Assembly: GCA_903837345.1 (NCBI GenBank)
Contig: CAILUG010000047.1
Location: 1-64,000 of the forward strand
Source: an uncultured Gammaproteobacteria bacterium
Lineage (GTDB): Bacteria; Pseudomonadota; Gammaproteobacteria; Pseudomonadales; Pseudohongiellaceae
Reading direction: 5' to 3'
DNA: 64,000 nucleotides
In this document: piece by piece, positions 1-9,294 of the stretch
How positions within the stretch are numbered: position 1 is the stretch's first letter
Layout: each line of letters starts with the position of its first letter
Made by a program: the position numbers and the translations under genes
The notes under the pieces: generated by a model
What the model saw: only the letters and a program-made list of their open reading frames with translations
Database searches by the model: none
Told to the model about the DNA's origin: nothing

Positions 1-138
1 GCCTGCCGCCGGCCCCCACCATTCGCTGAGCCGTCAAATGCAAAAACACCGCTCTTCAGCAGACAAAACATGTAGGCGTGGCTTTTGCGGATGCAAAAGG
101 CATGACGGCATGTGAGGTCTTATAAGTCATGAAACACT

Positions 139-453
139 TCATGGTGCGAAACCGCCTATTTTCCATACTGTGAAGGCAAAAACTGTAGGGATAGTACGCG
201 CGAGGATAAGAACTCCTATCGCCATGCAGCTGACTGTTAGCCACGACGCTTTATTGAACCCGACAACGAAGATAAGTGGCCAGATCAACCATAGCCATAC
301 CAAAGTTAACCATATGCTGGCGTTGAACATCTCCGAATTTACATTGAACGCCAACCACCACCATGTTGTGGTCAGCGAAGCATGAGCTATGACGCTGCTC
401 GCTATCCATTTCTGTGTAGCTCTACTTTTTGCAATATTCATTGTGCTTTGCAT
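139..453 (-). CDS. Small hydrophobic hypothetical membrane protein
   Basis: An open frame of 104 codons rich in Trp, Leu, Ile and Val. Residues about 28-65 and 70-95 are hydrophobic enough for two or three membrane segments, and the N-terminus has a short basic stretch (AKSRATQK), so an inner-membrane protein is plausible. No family is recognised. No good ribosome binding site precedes the first ATG; a second ATG four codons later is equally possible. It reads away from serA and is separated from it by a long hairpin repeat. The hydrophobic composition favours a real gene over chance, but this is weak evidence. Confidence 0.4.
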   Translation of the reverse strand: MQSTMNIAKSRATQKWIASSVIAHASLTTTWWWLAFNVNSEMFNASIWLTLVWLWLIWPLIFVVGFNKASWLTVSCMAIGVLILARTIPTVFAFTVWKIGGFAP

Positions 454-478
454 GATGGCTAACAGGATTTTATCAGCG

Positions 479-615
479 GCGCACAGATGAAAGTGGAAGC
501 CAGTGGCAGCGAGCGGGTTGAGCGACCGTCTGCAGCCATGGATGGCTGCAGCCGAGCCCCCAGGGATGGGTTTACGGCGTGTCGAGCAACCCGCTCGCTG
601 CCACTGGCTGTGCGC
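479..615 (+). repeat. Long intergenic hairpin, copy 1 of the CAGGGA-core family
   Basis: Outer arms 498-520 and 587-609 are perfect 23-bp inverted repeats (AGCCAGTGGCAGCGAGCGGG..). GCGCACAG at 479-486 and CTGTGCGC at 608-615 extend the pairing across a bulge. Inside is a second small hairpin, CTGCAGCCAT/ATGGCTGCAG (530-551), followed by the core CGAGCCCCCAGGGATGG and CGGCGTGT. The core aligns with the other four copies, though it is the most diverged. It lies between serA and the small membrane ORF, both on the minus strand. No T-run follows, so it is not a standard terminator. Confidence 0.85.
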
Positions 616-636
616 TAATCCAAAAAACGTTAGCGA

Positions 637-1806
637 TTAAATCGACCACACTTTGATAACGTGATTAATAGCGCGTATTTCCGCCAGCGTTTCTTCAGTA
701 GCTTCCGCTTCAATATCAATCAGGTTGTATGCGATGTCCCCACGACTCTTGTTCAGCATGTCCATCACGTTGATCTCACGATCTGCCAGGATAGAAAGAA
801 TCTGCCCCAGCATCCCCGGCACATTCTGGTTTACGATCGCAAGCCGGGTACCGGATGACCGCTCCAGACTCAAATTCGGAAAATTCACCGAATTGCGGAT
901 ATTGCCGTTTTCCAGGAAATCCCGCAGCTGATCCACCGCCATCACCGCACAGTTGTCTTCAGCCTCATCAGTGCTGGCTCCGATATGCGGCAGCAAGATG
1001 GTCTTGGGATGGCCCAGCAATGCCGGAGTGGGGAAGTCAGTCACGTAGCACGACAAACGGCCTGAGTTGAGACCGTCCAGCAACGCATTGTCATCCACAA
1101 TCGCATCCCGCGAGTAATTGAGCAGCACCGCGCCGGTTTTGAAATAGTTGATGATCTTGCGATCAATCAGGTTACGGGTGTTTTCCAGCACCGGCAGATG
1201 CAAGCTTACATAATCGGCACGCGCAATCAGTGAAGTCAGGTTCTCCTGCTTCTCAACCTGGTTAGGCAAGCGCCAGGCTGCTTCCACTGACAAGGCCGGA
1301 TCATAGCCAAGCACCTTCATGCCCAGCTGGATTGCAATGTCTGCCACCAGTGCACCGATGGCACCCAGCCCAACCACGCCGATAGTCTTGCCGGCCAGCT
1401 CGCAGCCCTTGAAATTTTTCTTGTGATGCTCCATCAGCTGGTTGAGATCGGCATGCGAGGTGGACGGGCTCTGCTGGTTGATCCAGTTGATGGCCGGCAA
1501 CACGCTGCGGGATGCCAGCAGCAGCCCGCACAACAGCAGTTCCTTCACTGCATTGGCATTGGCACCAGGCGAGTTGAATACGACCACGCCGGCTTTGGTG
1601 TAATCTTCCACCGGAATGTTGTTGGTGCCGGCTCCGGCCCGCGCCACTGCTTTCAGCTGTGGGTGCAGCTGTTCGCGAGTGAGCACATGGCTGCGCACCA
1701 GAATCGCATCGGGATTGGCTACATCCGCCCCTACCTGGTATGCCTGGTGGGGGAAGCGGGAAAGGCCTTTGTCGGAAATCTGGTTGTAGGTCTGGACTTT
1801 GTACAT
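637..1806 (-). CDS. serA: D-3-phosphoglycerate dehydrogenase
   Basis: Catalyses the first step of serine synthesis, NAD-dependent oxidation of 3-phosphoglycerate to 3-phosphohydroxypyruvate, in the cytosol. The protein of about 389 residues has the D-2-hydroxyacid dehydrogenase fold: RAGAGTNNIP in the substrate domain, the Rossmann motif GVVGLGAIG, and the catalytic region ending in LPHIGAST. A C-terminal ACT domain (GTRLAIVNQNVPGMLGQI onward) is the usual site of serine feedback. This is the short SerA type of about 390 residues rather than the 410-residue E. coli form. I chose ATG (MYKVQTYN) over an in-frame GTG three codons upstream because family members begin MYK. It is monocistronic and divergent from the GIY-YIG gene. 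Confidence 0.95.
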   Translation of the reverse strand: MYKVQTYNQISDKGLSRFPHQAYQVGADVANPDAILVRSHVLTREQLHPQLKAVARAGAGTNNIPVEDYTKAGVVVFNSPGANANAVKELLLCGLLLASRSVLPAINWINQQSPSTSHADLNQLMEHHKKNFKGCELAGKTIGVVGLGAIGALVADIAIQLGMKVLGYDPALSVEAAWRLPNQVEKQENLTSLIARADYVSLHLPVLENTRNLIDRKIINYFKTGAVLLNYSRDAIVDDNALLDGLNSGRLSCYVTDFPTPALLGHPKTILLPHIGASTDEAEDNCAVMAVDQLRDFLENGNIRNSVNFPNLSLERSSGTRLAIVNQNVPGMLGQILSILADREINVMDMLNKSRGDIAYNLIDIEAEATEETLAEIRAINHVIKVWSI

Positions 1807-1930
1807 CGGATTCACTTTTGGCTGGGCGCTGGTAGCGCTATAGAGGGCGAGGGCGCGGATTTGAAAGCGGGACCTTTATACAAAGAATGGCCCCAAATTT
1901 CCAGCCGCTTCGGAGTGGGCAGGCATTGAA

Positions 1931-2206
1931 ATGAGCACAATTCCAATCTGGTACGTCTACATGCTGCGCACTGCCAGGGGAGCACTCTATACCGGCATCA
2001 CCACCGATGTGGAACGCCGGTTCGCCGAGCACCAGAGTGGCAAGGCCGGTGCCCGCAGTTTGCGGGGCAAGGGGCCGTTGCAACTGGTCTGGCAGTGCCC
2101 GGTGCTCAATCGCAGCACCGCCAGCCGCCTTGAAGCCGCCCTCAAGCGGCTCAGCAAGACCAACAAGGAAAGAATTGTACGGGGCGAGCTGGCTCACCAG
2201 TTATAA
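1931..2206 (+). CDS. GIY-YIG domain protein, UPF0213/YhbQ type
   Basis: A 91-residue single-domain protein. [18 protein letters not shown] carries the GIY-YIG signature (here WYVYML..LYTGIT) and RRFAEHQSG supplies the conserved Arg and His. The C-terminal [15 protein letters not shown] matches the YhbQ/UPF0213 family. Members of this superfamily cut or bind DNA; E. coli YhbQ has reported nuclease activity, but the cellular role is unsettled. It sits 30 bp upstream of proA on the same strand and may be co-transcribed with it. The length is normal for the family. Confidence 0.88.
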   Translation: MSTIPIWYVYMLRTARGALYTGITTDVERRFAEHQSGKAGARSLRGKGPLQLVWQCPVLNRSTASRLEAALKRLSKTNKERIVRGELAHQL

Positions 2207-2235
2207 TTGCCTGTGAAATCAGCATCGGATCCGCA

Positions 2236-3510
2236 ATGAACACCATCAAACAACATACAATCAAAGAGCAGATGCAGGTGCTGGGCCAGCAAGCCCGCCA
2301 CGCCTCGCGTGCGATGGCGGCTGCCGATACCAATGCCAAGAACCAGGCTCTGCTCGAGACCGCCAGGGCGCTCCAGGCCCAGACGGAGGCACTGTTGCAG
2401 GCCAATGCCAAAGACATGGACGCAGGCCGCGCCAATGGACTCGAGCCTGCCATGCTGGACCGGCTTGAGCTGACGCCCAAACGCATAGCCGCGATGATCG
2501 AAGGCTTGCAGCAGGTGGCCGCACTGGCTGACCCTATCGGTGAAATCACCGACTTGCGCTTCATGCCGAGCGGCATCCAGGTGGGGCGCATGCGCGTGCC
2601 GCTGGGTGTGATCGGCATCATTTACGAATCACGGCCGAATGTAACAGTGGAAGCCGCCAGTCTGTGCCTGAAAGCCGGCAATGCCTGCATTCTGCGTGGC
2701 GGCTCGGAAGCGATCCATTCCAATATGGCGATCGCCGCCTGCATCCGCACCGGTTTGCAGCAGGCAGGTTTGCCCGACACCGCAGTGCAAGTGGTGGCAA
2801 CCACCGACCGCGCCGCGGTTGGTGAACTCATCACGATGCCGCAATTTGTCGATGTAATCGTCCCGCGCGGCGGCAAGGGCCTGATTGAACGCATCAGCAA
2901 GGACGCGCGCGTGCCGGTGATCAAACATCTCGATGGTGTATGCCATGTCTATGTGGATGATGAGGCTGATGTCGACAAAGCCATCCGCATCGCCATGAAC
3001 TCCAAGACCCATCGCTATGGCGTATGCAATGCGATGGAGACCCTGCTGGTCGCGTTCAATGTCGCCGAAAAAGTCCTGCTGCCGCTGATCAGGCAGTTGC
3101 AGGACAAAGGTGTGGAATTGCGCGGTTGCAATCGTACCCGCGCCATCATGTCGGGCATCATCCAGGCCAGTGAAGATGACTGGTATGCCGAATATCTGGC
3201 GCCCATCCTGGCCATCAGGATAGTCGACAGCCTCGATGAAGCCATTGCCCATATCAACAAATACGGCTCACAGCATACCGATGCCATCGTCACCGAGAAT
3301 TACACGAAAGCCCGGCGTTTCCTGCGCGAAGTGGATTCAAGCTCGGTGATGGTGAATGCCTCCACCCGTTTTGCAGACGGGTTCGAATATGGCCTGGGTG
3401 CCGAGATCGGCATTTCCACTGACAAGATCCATGCGCGCGGGCCGGTGGGCCTGGAAGGGCTGACATCGCAGAAATACATCGTGCTGGGTGATGGTCATGT
3501 GCGCCGCTGA
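2236..3510 (+). CDS. proA: Gamma-glutamyl phosphate reductase
   Basis: Second step of proline synthesis: NADPH-dependent reduction of L-glutamyl-5-phosphate to glutamate-5-semialdehyde. The 424-residue protein is typical in length (about 417). Diagnostic segments are [42 protein letters not shown], and the catalytic cysteine region [13 protein letters not shown]. The C-terminal [22 protein letters not shown] is the family signature. The ATG start follows a modest purine stretch. The 3' end is followed closely by nadD, consistent with the proA-nadD-rsfS-rlmH order known in many gammaproteobacteria. proB is not in the window. Confidence 0.97.
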   Translation: MNTIKQHTIKEQMQVLGQQARHASRAMAAADTNAKNQALLETARALQAQTEALLQANAKDMDAGRANGLEPAMLDRLELTPKRIAAMIEGLQQVAALADPIGEITDLRFMPSGIQVGRMRVPLGVIGIIYESRPNVTVEAASLCLKAGNACILRGGSEAIHSNMAIAACIRTGLQQAGLPDTAVQVVATTDRAAVGELITMPQFVDVIVPRGGKGLIERISKDARVPVIKHLDGVCHVYVDDEADVDKAIRIAMNSKTHRYGVCNAMETLLVAFNVAEKVLLPLIRQLQDKGVELRGCNRTRAIMSGIIQASEDDWYAEYLAPILAIRIVDSLDEAIAHINKYGSQHTDAIVTENYTKARRFLREVDSSSVMVNASTRFADGFEYGLGAEIGISTDKIHARGPVGLEGLTSQKYIVLGDGHVRR

Positions 3511-3541
3511 GGCGGGCAAGCAAACCGGAGGTAGCCAGACT

Positions 3542-4201
3542 GTGCTGCGTCGGATCGGTGTGCTCGGCGGCATGTTTGATCCGATTCATCCCGGCCATAC
3601 TTCGGCGGCGCTCAGCGTAGGCAATGCACTCGGTCTTGAACGGGTATTGCTGGTGCCCTGTGGCAATCCGGTCCATCGCAATGGTCCGGTAGCCTCTGCC
3701 AGCGAGCGTTGTGCCATGGTGGCTGCAGCCATCGCCGCCGAACCGCTGTTGCTACTGGATCGCCGCGAAGCACTGTCGGCGGCACCCTCCTGGACCATCG
3801 ACACCATCACCCTGCTGCAACAGGAGCAACCGGAAGTGAGCTGGTATTTGCTGGTGGGTGTGGATGCTTTTCTGGGTTTGCCAACCTGGAAGCAGTGGCA
3901 GCTATTGCTTGAGCGGGTCAATCTGGTAGTGATGACCAGGCCAGGTTATGTGCTTGATGCAGAGCGTTTGCCTGCCGGGTTGCAGCAAGAATGGAAGCGT
4001 CGTTTCCTGCAGGATCACAGCCAGCTTGCGGCCATCAAGAGCGGGTCAATCATCGCGCTGGATGTGAAAACCGGCGATGTCTCCTCCACACAAGTGCGCG
4101 AGCTGTTAAAGACAGGGGGCAAGCCCGGTCCTATACTGCACCCCGCCGTGGCAGCCCATATCCGGGCCCACTGCCTTTACCAAAGTGGAGATACTGATTG
4201 A
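3542..4201 (+). CDS. nadD: Nicotinate-nucleotide adenylyltransferase
   Basis: Transfers AMP from ATP to nicotinate mononucleotide to give deamido-NAD in NAD synthesis. The nucleotidyltransferase motif GGMFDPIHPGH is at the N-terminus, and the C-terminal region SSTQVRELL matches the second conserved ISSTxIR-type motif. I place the start at GTG 3542 (VLRRIGVLGG) because GGAGG lies 10 bases upstream, giving 219 residues, close to the family norm. Earlier in-frame starts at 3488-3497 would overlap proA and add residues foreign to the family. The stop codon overlaps the TTG start of rsfS, which suggests coupled translation. Confidence 0.94.
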   Translation: MLRRIGVLGGMFDPIHPGHTSAALSVGNALGLERVLLVPCGNPVHRNGPVASASERCAMVAAAIAAEPLLLLDRREALSAAPSWTIDTITLLQQEQPEVSWYLLVGVDAFLGLPTWKQWQLLLERVNLVVMTRPGYVLDAERLPAGLQQEWKRRFLQDHSQLAAIKSGSIIALDVKTGDVSSTQVRELLKTGGKPGPILHPAVAAHIRAHCLYQSGDTD

Positions 4202-4530
4202 AACCAAAAGCACTGCGCGATTTTGTCGAGACCACCATTGCTGACATGAAAGGCCAGAACGTGGTCATCATGGATATCCAGAAAATGTCCTCGATTGCCG
4301 ATTACATGCTGGTGGTGACCGGCACCTCCAACCGTCACGTGCGTTCAATAGCCGATGAAGTCGAAAAACGCTGCAAGAACAAAGGAATACGGATACTTGG
4401 CATGGAAGGCCAGGATTCCGCCGAGTGGGTCCTGCTCGATCTGGGCGATGTGATTGTGCATGTGATGCAGGCTGCTACCCGCAAGCTCTATGACCTGGAA
4501 TCGCTCTGGAAATTGTCACCGGCCGGCTGA
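4198..4530 (+). CDS. rsfS: Ribosomal silencing factor RsfS
   Basis: A 110-residue member of the RsfS/Iojap family, which binds ribosomal protein L14 on the large subunit and blocks subunit joining under poor nutrition. The segment DIQKMSSIADYMLVVTGTSNRHV and the following EGQDSAEWVLLDLGDVIVHV are the conserved body of the family. It starts at TTG 4198, overlapping the nadD stop, with GGAG seven bases upstream; no ATG fits. It is followed 12 bases later by rlmH, the usual partner. Confidence 0.95.
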   Translation: MKPKALRDFVETTIADMKGQNVVIMDIQKMSSIADYMLVVTGTSNRHVRSIADEVEKRCKNKGIRILGMEGQDSAEWVLLDLGDVIVHVMQAATRKLYDLESLWKLSPAG

Positions 4531-4542
4531 GTCGCGTTTTCG

Positions 4543-5013
4543 ATGAAAATTACCCTGGTGTCAGTCGGGACCCGCATGCCGGACTGGGTGGAAGCCGGGG
4601 TGGCCGAATACCGCAAGCGCCTGCCCAGGGATTTTGAATTCCGGGTCGTGGAAGTCCCGCTGTCGCAGCGGACCAAGACCACCAATCTCGTGCAAGCCAT
4701 CGCCAAAGAAGGTGAGGCCTGTCTGCGGGCAGCTGGCACCGGCGATTACCTGATTGCGCTCGATGTCAAAGGCAAAGGACTCAGTACCGAGCAGATGGCC
4801 CTTAAAGTAGGCGAGCTGCGGGACGCAAGCCGCAACATTTCGCTGCTGGTAGGCGGGCCTGACGGGTTGGCGCCGGCCTGCCTGGCCAGGGCAGATACCA
4901 GCTGGTCGCTGTCAGCGCTGACTTTTCCGCATCCGCTAGTGCGCCTGATTGTGGCCGAACAGGTCTACCGGGTCTGGAGTTTGCTCCATAACCACCCCTA
5001 TCACCGGGCATGA
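4543..5013 (+). CDS. rlmH: 23S rRNA (pseudouridine-1915-N3)-methyltransferase
   Basis: SPOUT-class methyltransferase acting on pseudouridine 1915 in helix 69 of 23S rRNA in assembled 70S ribosomes. At 156 residues it matches the family length. ALDVKGKGLSTEQMA, LLVGGPDGLAP and LTFPHPLVRLIVAEQVYRVWS, ending HNHPYHR, are the SPOUT knot motifs that bind S-adenosylmethionine. It follows rsfS in a tight array. About 108 bases separate it from mrdA, so a separate promoter for the cell-shape genes is possible. Confidence 0.96.
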   Translation: MKITLVSVGTRMPDWVEAGVAEYRKRLPRDFEFRVVEVPLSQRTKTTNLVQAIAKEGEACLRAAGTGDYLIALDVKGKGLSTEQMALKVGELRDASRNISLLVGGPDGLAPACLARADTSWSLSALTFPHPLVRLIVAEQVYRVWSLLHNHPYHRA

Positions 5014-5121
5014 ACGCCTGGCTGTTTCCCACTGAAAATCAGCAAGATGCTGTTATTTGCTAGTGTAGAACTGTAATATTGCAGCTGTTTTCAGGCAGTT
5101 CAGCCAGCCAGCCCCCCATAC

Positions 5122-7074
5122 ATGACAGAACGCCACATCATCAAGGATCACAATCAGGAAAGACGTCTGTTTCTTTCCAGACTGTTCATCGGGGCGGGGA
5201 TGGCAGCCGTGCTGGTGTGTGCACTGATTGCACGCATGATCTATCTGCAAGTAAGTGAGCACGCTTACTACACCACCAAGAGTGACAGTTACCGCATCCA
5301 CACCCAGGCGATTGCGCCCAATCGCGGACGCATCTACGATCGCAACGGCATCCTGCTGGCAGAAAACAGGCCGAGCTATTTCCTGACAGTGATCAAGGAA
5401 AATTCGCGCGACATGCAGGCGAGTCTCGGCTTGCTCGCCGACCTGATCAATCTCTCTCCAGATGAAGTCGACAAATTGCGTGTGCGTCTCAAACGTCGTG
5501 CCGTGCCATTCTCGCCGGTGCAGGTGCGACAGAATCTTTCCGAAGTGGACATCGCCAAAATCAAGTTGAACCAGTTCCGCTTGCCTGGTTTTGCTGTTGA
5601 AGCGCAATTGGCCCGTCATTATCCGCAGGGAGAATTGATGGCGCATGCGCTCGGTTATGTCAACAGCCTGACTGAAGACGACTTGCAGGCAGTCGATCCG
5701 GTGAACTATGAAGGCACCGAAGAGATTGGTCGCAATGGTGTGGAGAAATTCTACGAAGACACACTGCACGGCACAGTCGGTTATGAGCAAGTGGAAAAAA
5801 ATGCCAGTGGCCGCGTCATGCAGGTGTTGTCACGCACGGATCCGGTCGCAGGCAAGGACATCGTGCTTTATCTCGACAGCAAACTGCAGAAAGCCACCTC
5901 GGAAGCGCTGGGTGAGTTCAAAGGCGGTGTGGTGGTGCTCGATCCGCAAAACGGCGGAGTGTTGGCGATGGTCAGCAAGCCCTCGTTTGATCCCAACCTG
6001 TTTATCGGCGGCATTTCCCGTGCGGACTATGCCAAGCTGAACAACGACAAGACAGGCACGCCATTGTTCAATCGCGCACTCGGCAAATATTCGCCCGGCT
6101 CTACCATCAAGCCGTTCCTGGGTCTTGGCGCACTTGACACCGGTACTCGCACACGCGAATACACTATCCACGATCCCGGCCATTTCCAGCTGGATGGTGG
6201 CAGCCACGTTTACCATGACTGGACCTGGTGGCATAACAAGAGCGGTCACGATCTGGTCAATCTGGAAAAAGCCATCTACGTGTCATGTGATACCTACTTC
6301 TACGATCTGGCCACCGACATGGACATCGACGTCATGCATGATTTCCTGTCGCAGCTCGGGTTCGGGCGCAATGCCAGTGTCGATATTCCGCAGGCCAGTT
6401 CCGGTGTACTCCCTTCACGCAAATGGAAGAAGGAAACCAAGGGACAATCCTGGTATCAGGGTGAAACTCTCAACTCCGCCATTGGACAAGGCGATACCCA
6501 GGCAACGCCTTTGCAACTTGCCACGGCCGCGATGCTGATGGCCAATCATGGCAAATGGCATCAGCCGGCAATGATCAAGCGTGTCGGGCTTGATGGTGAA
6601 GATATCAATCACCCGAGCGTCTATCCCGATGTCAAACTGAAAAACGAAGATGACTGGAATTACATCACGCATGCGATGACGGAAGTCGTACACAGGAGCA
6701 CGGGCGGTGCTTACCAAACCGGTACCGCTTACAAGGCTATCATCGCGAACAACAAGACGCCGATTGCCTATACCATGGCGGGCAAGAGTGGTACTGCCCA
6801 GGTGGCTGAATTGACTTCTGATCACAGAAATGGCGATGCGGTTGAAGAAGAGGACAAGGACAATGCGTTGTTTATTGCCTTTGCTCCTGCAGAAGATCCC
6901 AAAATTGCAGTTGCTGTCTATGTCGAACACGGCAACGGCGGCAGTGGTGTGGCAGGTCCGATCGCCCGCCAGATTATTGATGCCTATCTCGTGGGTGAAG
7001 ACGGACAGCTGAAGCCGGAATTCCGGCCGAAGAATGTGTTGGCCCCCGCCCTGATATCCGCCACCGCCCCTTGA
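5122..7074 (+). CDS. mrdA: Penicillin-binding protein 2, elongation transpeptidase
   Basis: Cross-links peptidoglycan during lateral wall growth, partnered with the glycosyltransferase RodA. The 650-residue protein has a short cytoplasmic tail, one N-terminal membrane helix (about residues 20-40), a PBP dimerisation domain (RIYDRNGILLAEN near residue 75), then the transpeptidase domain. Active-site motifs are SPGSTIK with the nucleophile Ser near residue 327, SCD as the second motif, and KSGT near the end. The family is usually about 630 residues. mrdB follows after 13 bases. Also called pbpA. Confidence 0.97.
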   Translation: MTERHIIKDHNQERRLFLSRLFIGAGMAAVLVCALIARMIYLQVSEHAYYTTKSDSYRIHTQAIAPNRGRIYDRNGILLAENRPSYFLTVIKENSRDMQASLGLLADLINLSPDEVDKLRVRLKRRAVPFSPVQVRQNLSEVDIAKIKLNQFRLPGFAVEAQLARHYPQGELMAHALGYVNSLTEDDLQAVDPVNYEGTEEIGRNGVEKFYEDTLHGTVGYEQVEKNASGRVMQVLSRTDPVAGKDIVLYLDSKLQKATSEALGEFKGGVVVLDPQNGGVLAMVSKPSFDPNLFIGGISRADYAKLNNDKTGTPLFNRALGKYSPGSTIKPFLGLGALDTGTRTREYTIHDPGHFQLDGGSHVYHDWTWWHNKSGHDLVNLEKAIYVSCDTYFYDLATDMDIDVMHDFLSQLGFGRNASVDIPQASSGVLPSRKWKKETKGQSWYQGETLNSAIGQGDTQATPLQLATAAMLMANHGKWHQPAMIKRVGLDGEDINHPSVYPDVKLKNEDDWNYITHAMTEVVHRSTGGAYQTGTAYKAIIANNKTPIAYTMAGKSGTAQVAELTSDHRNGDAVEEEDKDNALFIAFAPAEDPKIAVAVYVEHGNGGSGVAGPIARQIIDAYLVGEDGQLKPEFRPKNVLAPALISATAP

Positions 7075-7087
7075 GCCGGAGTACTCC

Positions 7088-8239
7088 GTGCTGACCCCTG
7101 AACTACGCAAATACACCGGCAGTGTAGGTGCCGGCCTTGAGCGCAAACGCTCATGGTCGCAGCGCTTGCATGTGGATATGCCACTCTTGTGCGCGCTGGT
7201 GGTGCTGCTGTCCTTTGGTTTGATGGTGCTTTACAGCGCCACCAACCAGAACATGGCAGAAATGAAACGTCAGCTGTATTTCTCCGGTTTTGCCTTTGCA
7301 GTGATGTTTCTGATCGCGCAGTTCGATGTGCGCTGGCTGCGCGCGTGGGCGCCATGGATGTTTCTGGGCGGCGTGTTGCTGCTGGTGGCGGTCATGGTGT
7401 TCGGTGAGGTTACCAACGGCGCCCGACGCTGGCTGCATTTCCCGGGGCTGCCGCGCTTCCAGCCCAGCGAGGTGATGAAAATCCTGGTGCCGTTGACGGT
7501 TGCCTCCTTCCTGTCACGCAAGGTGTTGCCACCGAGTTTCTGGCATCTGTGCAATTGTCTGTTGATCATCGGAGTGCCGGTGATACTGATCGCCAAACAG
7601 CCGGATCTTGGTACTGCACTCCTGATCACCGTGGCCGGTGTGTTTGTGCTGCTGCTGGCCGGCATCCGCTGGAAATGGGTGTTGATTGTGCTGATGCTGG
7701 CGGTGTTGACCGCACCGGCGCTGTGGGTGTTCTACATGGATGATTACCAGAAGAACCGTATCCACACCTTTCTTGATCCGGAGCGCGAGCCGCTTGGTGC
7801 CGGCTGGAACATCATCCAGTCGAAAACTGCGATTGGCTCCGGCGGCATCTATGGCAAGGGCTGGCTCAAAGGCGTGCAATCGCGACTCGACTATCTGCCG
7901 GAAGGACAAACCGACTTCATTGTTGCAGTGCTGGCAGAAGAATTCGGACTGGTCGGCATCCTGTTTTTGTTGTCGCTGTATGTTGTGGTAATCGGACGCG
8001 CTCTGTATATTGCCGGCGTCGCCCAGGATTTGTTTTCACGGTTGTTGGCAGGCAGTCTGGCCCTGACTTTTTTCGTCTATGTGTTCGTGAATATAGGCAT
8101 GGTGTCGGGATTGTTGCCGGTGGTGGGAGTACCTCTGCCGCTGGTCAGTCTGGGTGGAACTTCCATCATCAGTCTGATGACAGGCTTCGGCATTCTGATG
8201 TCCATCCATACGCACCGCACTGCCCGCATCGGCTATTGA
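7088..8239 (+). CDS. mrdB: Rod-shape SEDS peptidoglycan glycosyltransferase RodA
   Basis: Polymerises lipid II into glycan strands with PBP2 in the inner membrane. The 383-residue protein is almost entirely membrane helices. SEDS signatures include GARRWLHFPGLPRFQPSEVMK, KQPDLGTALLI, and the C-terminal GLLPVVGVPLPLVSLGGTS. The start is GTG with GGAG just upstream. An N-terminal basic tail of about 25 residues precedes the first helix, slightly longer than in E. coli RodA. In Pseudomonas a lytic transglycosylase gene often sits between rodA and rlpA; here it is absent. Confidence 0.97.
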   Translation: MLTPELRKYTGSVGAGLERKRSWSQRLHVDMPLLCALVVLLSFGLMVLYSATNQNMAEMKRQLYFSGFAFAVMFLIAQFDVRWLRAWAPWMFLGGVLLLVAVMVFGEVTNGARRWLHFPGLPRFQPSEVMKILVPLTVASFLSRKVLPPSFWHLCNCLLIIGVPVILIAKQPDLGTALLITVAGVFVLLLAGIRWKWVLIVLMLAVLTAPALWVFYMDDYQKNRIHTFLDPEREPLGAGWNIIQSKTAIGSGGIYGKGWLKGVQSRLDYLPEGQTDFIVAVLAEEFGLVGILFLLSLYVVVIGRALYIAGVAQDLFSRLLAGSLALTFFVYVFVNIGMVSGLLPVVGVPLPLVSLGGTSIISLMTGFGILMSIHTHRTARIGY

Positions 8240-8274
8240 TCGGCTATAATCCAGTCGGCTATTCGGTCGGCTAT
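8229..8274 (+). repeat. Four short direct repeats of TCGGCTAT before rlpA
   Basis: TCGGCTAT occurs at 8229, 8240, 8255 and 8267, spaced 11, 15 and 12 bases. The first copy is inside the end of mrdB (the last codons and stop), and the rest fill the gap to rlpA. The second copy gives a TATAAT at 8245-8250, which could be a -10 box, but no good -35 is seen at the right distance. It may be a slippage array or a protein-binding array. Confidence 0.55.
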
Positions 8275-8295
8275 TGAAGGTTACAGAAAATACGC

Positions 8296-9252
8296 ATGAC
8301 GACCTCGGTGTCAGCTACCATCAGGTTCATCGTTCTGCTGCTGGCTGTCGTTCTGACAGCCTGCCGTTCCTCCACCCCGCCGCATGCAACCGCAACTGCA
8401 CCGGCTACTGCAGTTGCCAACGTTGCCAAACCCGGCAGTCGCTATACGCTGCAGAATGATGTACCGCTGCTGGAGCCGCTTGATCCCAAGGCCATCAAGC
8501 CGGTGATACCGCATGTGGAACCACGTACCCAGGCTGGTAACCGGCCTTATACGGTTGAAGGCCATACTTACAACGTGCTGCAGAATGAAAACGGTTATTC
8601 GGAAGTCGGAGTGGCATCGTGGTACGGCCGCAAATTCCATGGCCATCTCACTTCCAACGGCGAGCGCTATGACATGTTCCAGTTATCGGCAGCCCACACC
8701 ACGCTGCCGATTCCGAGTTACATCAAGGTGACCAATCTCGATAACGGCAAGACCATCGTGGCGCGCGTGAATGACCGCGGGCCGTTCCATCCGGGCCGCA
8801 TCATCGACATGTCCTACGCGGCTGCAGTGATGCTCGGTTATGCCGGCATGGGGACTGCCAGGGTCAAAGTGGAGTCGATAGTACCTGATGGCGCGCGCAC
8901 TGCGACCAGATTGCCGGCACCAGTGGAATCTGCGCCGGTACCGCCACCAGTGAATCCGGTGGTGTCCGAAGAAAGTGTCGCCAGGGAGCGGATCATGATC
9001 GAGGCAGGCAAGGGTAACGAATATTTGCAAATTGGCGCCTTCAGCTCCGAGAAATCAGCAACCGGATTGCAGACACGTTTGCAGGGCATGACCAAAATGC
9101 CGATTGTCATTCACACAGAATCAGCCGCAAATGGCACACGTTTGTACAAAGTCAGGGTAGGGCCGTTGGCAGATGATGCCCAGCAGGTGCAGGCACTGCA
9201 GGATGCAGTGGCTGCTGCCAAAATGGGGACGCCGTTCAAGGTCAGAATTTGA
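8296..9252 (+). CDS. rlpA: Septal ring lytic transglycosylase / rare lipoprotein A
   Basis: Outer-membrane lipoprotein that cleaves naked glycan strands at the septum (shown for Pseudomonas RlpA). A lipoprotein signal ends in LTAC with the lipidated Cys at residue 23. The double-psi beta-barrel domain spans about residues 100-195 (VGVASWYGRKFHG, TSNGERYDMF, RVNDRGPFHPGRIIDMS). After a Pro/Val-rich linker comes a C-terminal SPOR domain (LQIGAFSSEKSAT to the end) that binds denuded peptidoglycan. The position between mrdB and dacA is the conserved one. Confidence 0.95.
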   Translation: MTTSVSATIRFIVLLLAVVLTACRSSTPPHATATAPATAVANVAKPGSRYTLQNDVPLLEPLDPKAIKPVIPHVEPRTQAGNRPYTVEGHTYNVLQNENGYSEVGVASWYGRKFHGHLTSNGERYDMFQLSAAHTTLPIPSYIKVTNLDNGKTIVARVNDRGPFHPGRIIDMSYAAAVMLGYAGMGTARVKVESIVPDGARTATRLPAPVESAPVPPPVNPVVSEESVARERIMIEAGKGNEYLQIGAFSSEKSATGLQTRLQGMTKMPIVIHTESAANGTRLYKVRVGPLADDAQQVQALQDAVAAAKMGTPFKVRI

Positions 9253-9294
9253 TTTTCACTGTATTGTCAGTTTTATCAGTTGAGTAACCATTCT

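Noticed and set aside
56-244. A 62-codon frame at the left edge
   Set aside because: Low-complexity mix without family, overlapping the better membrane-protein candidate.
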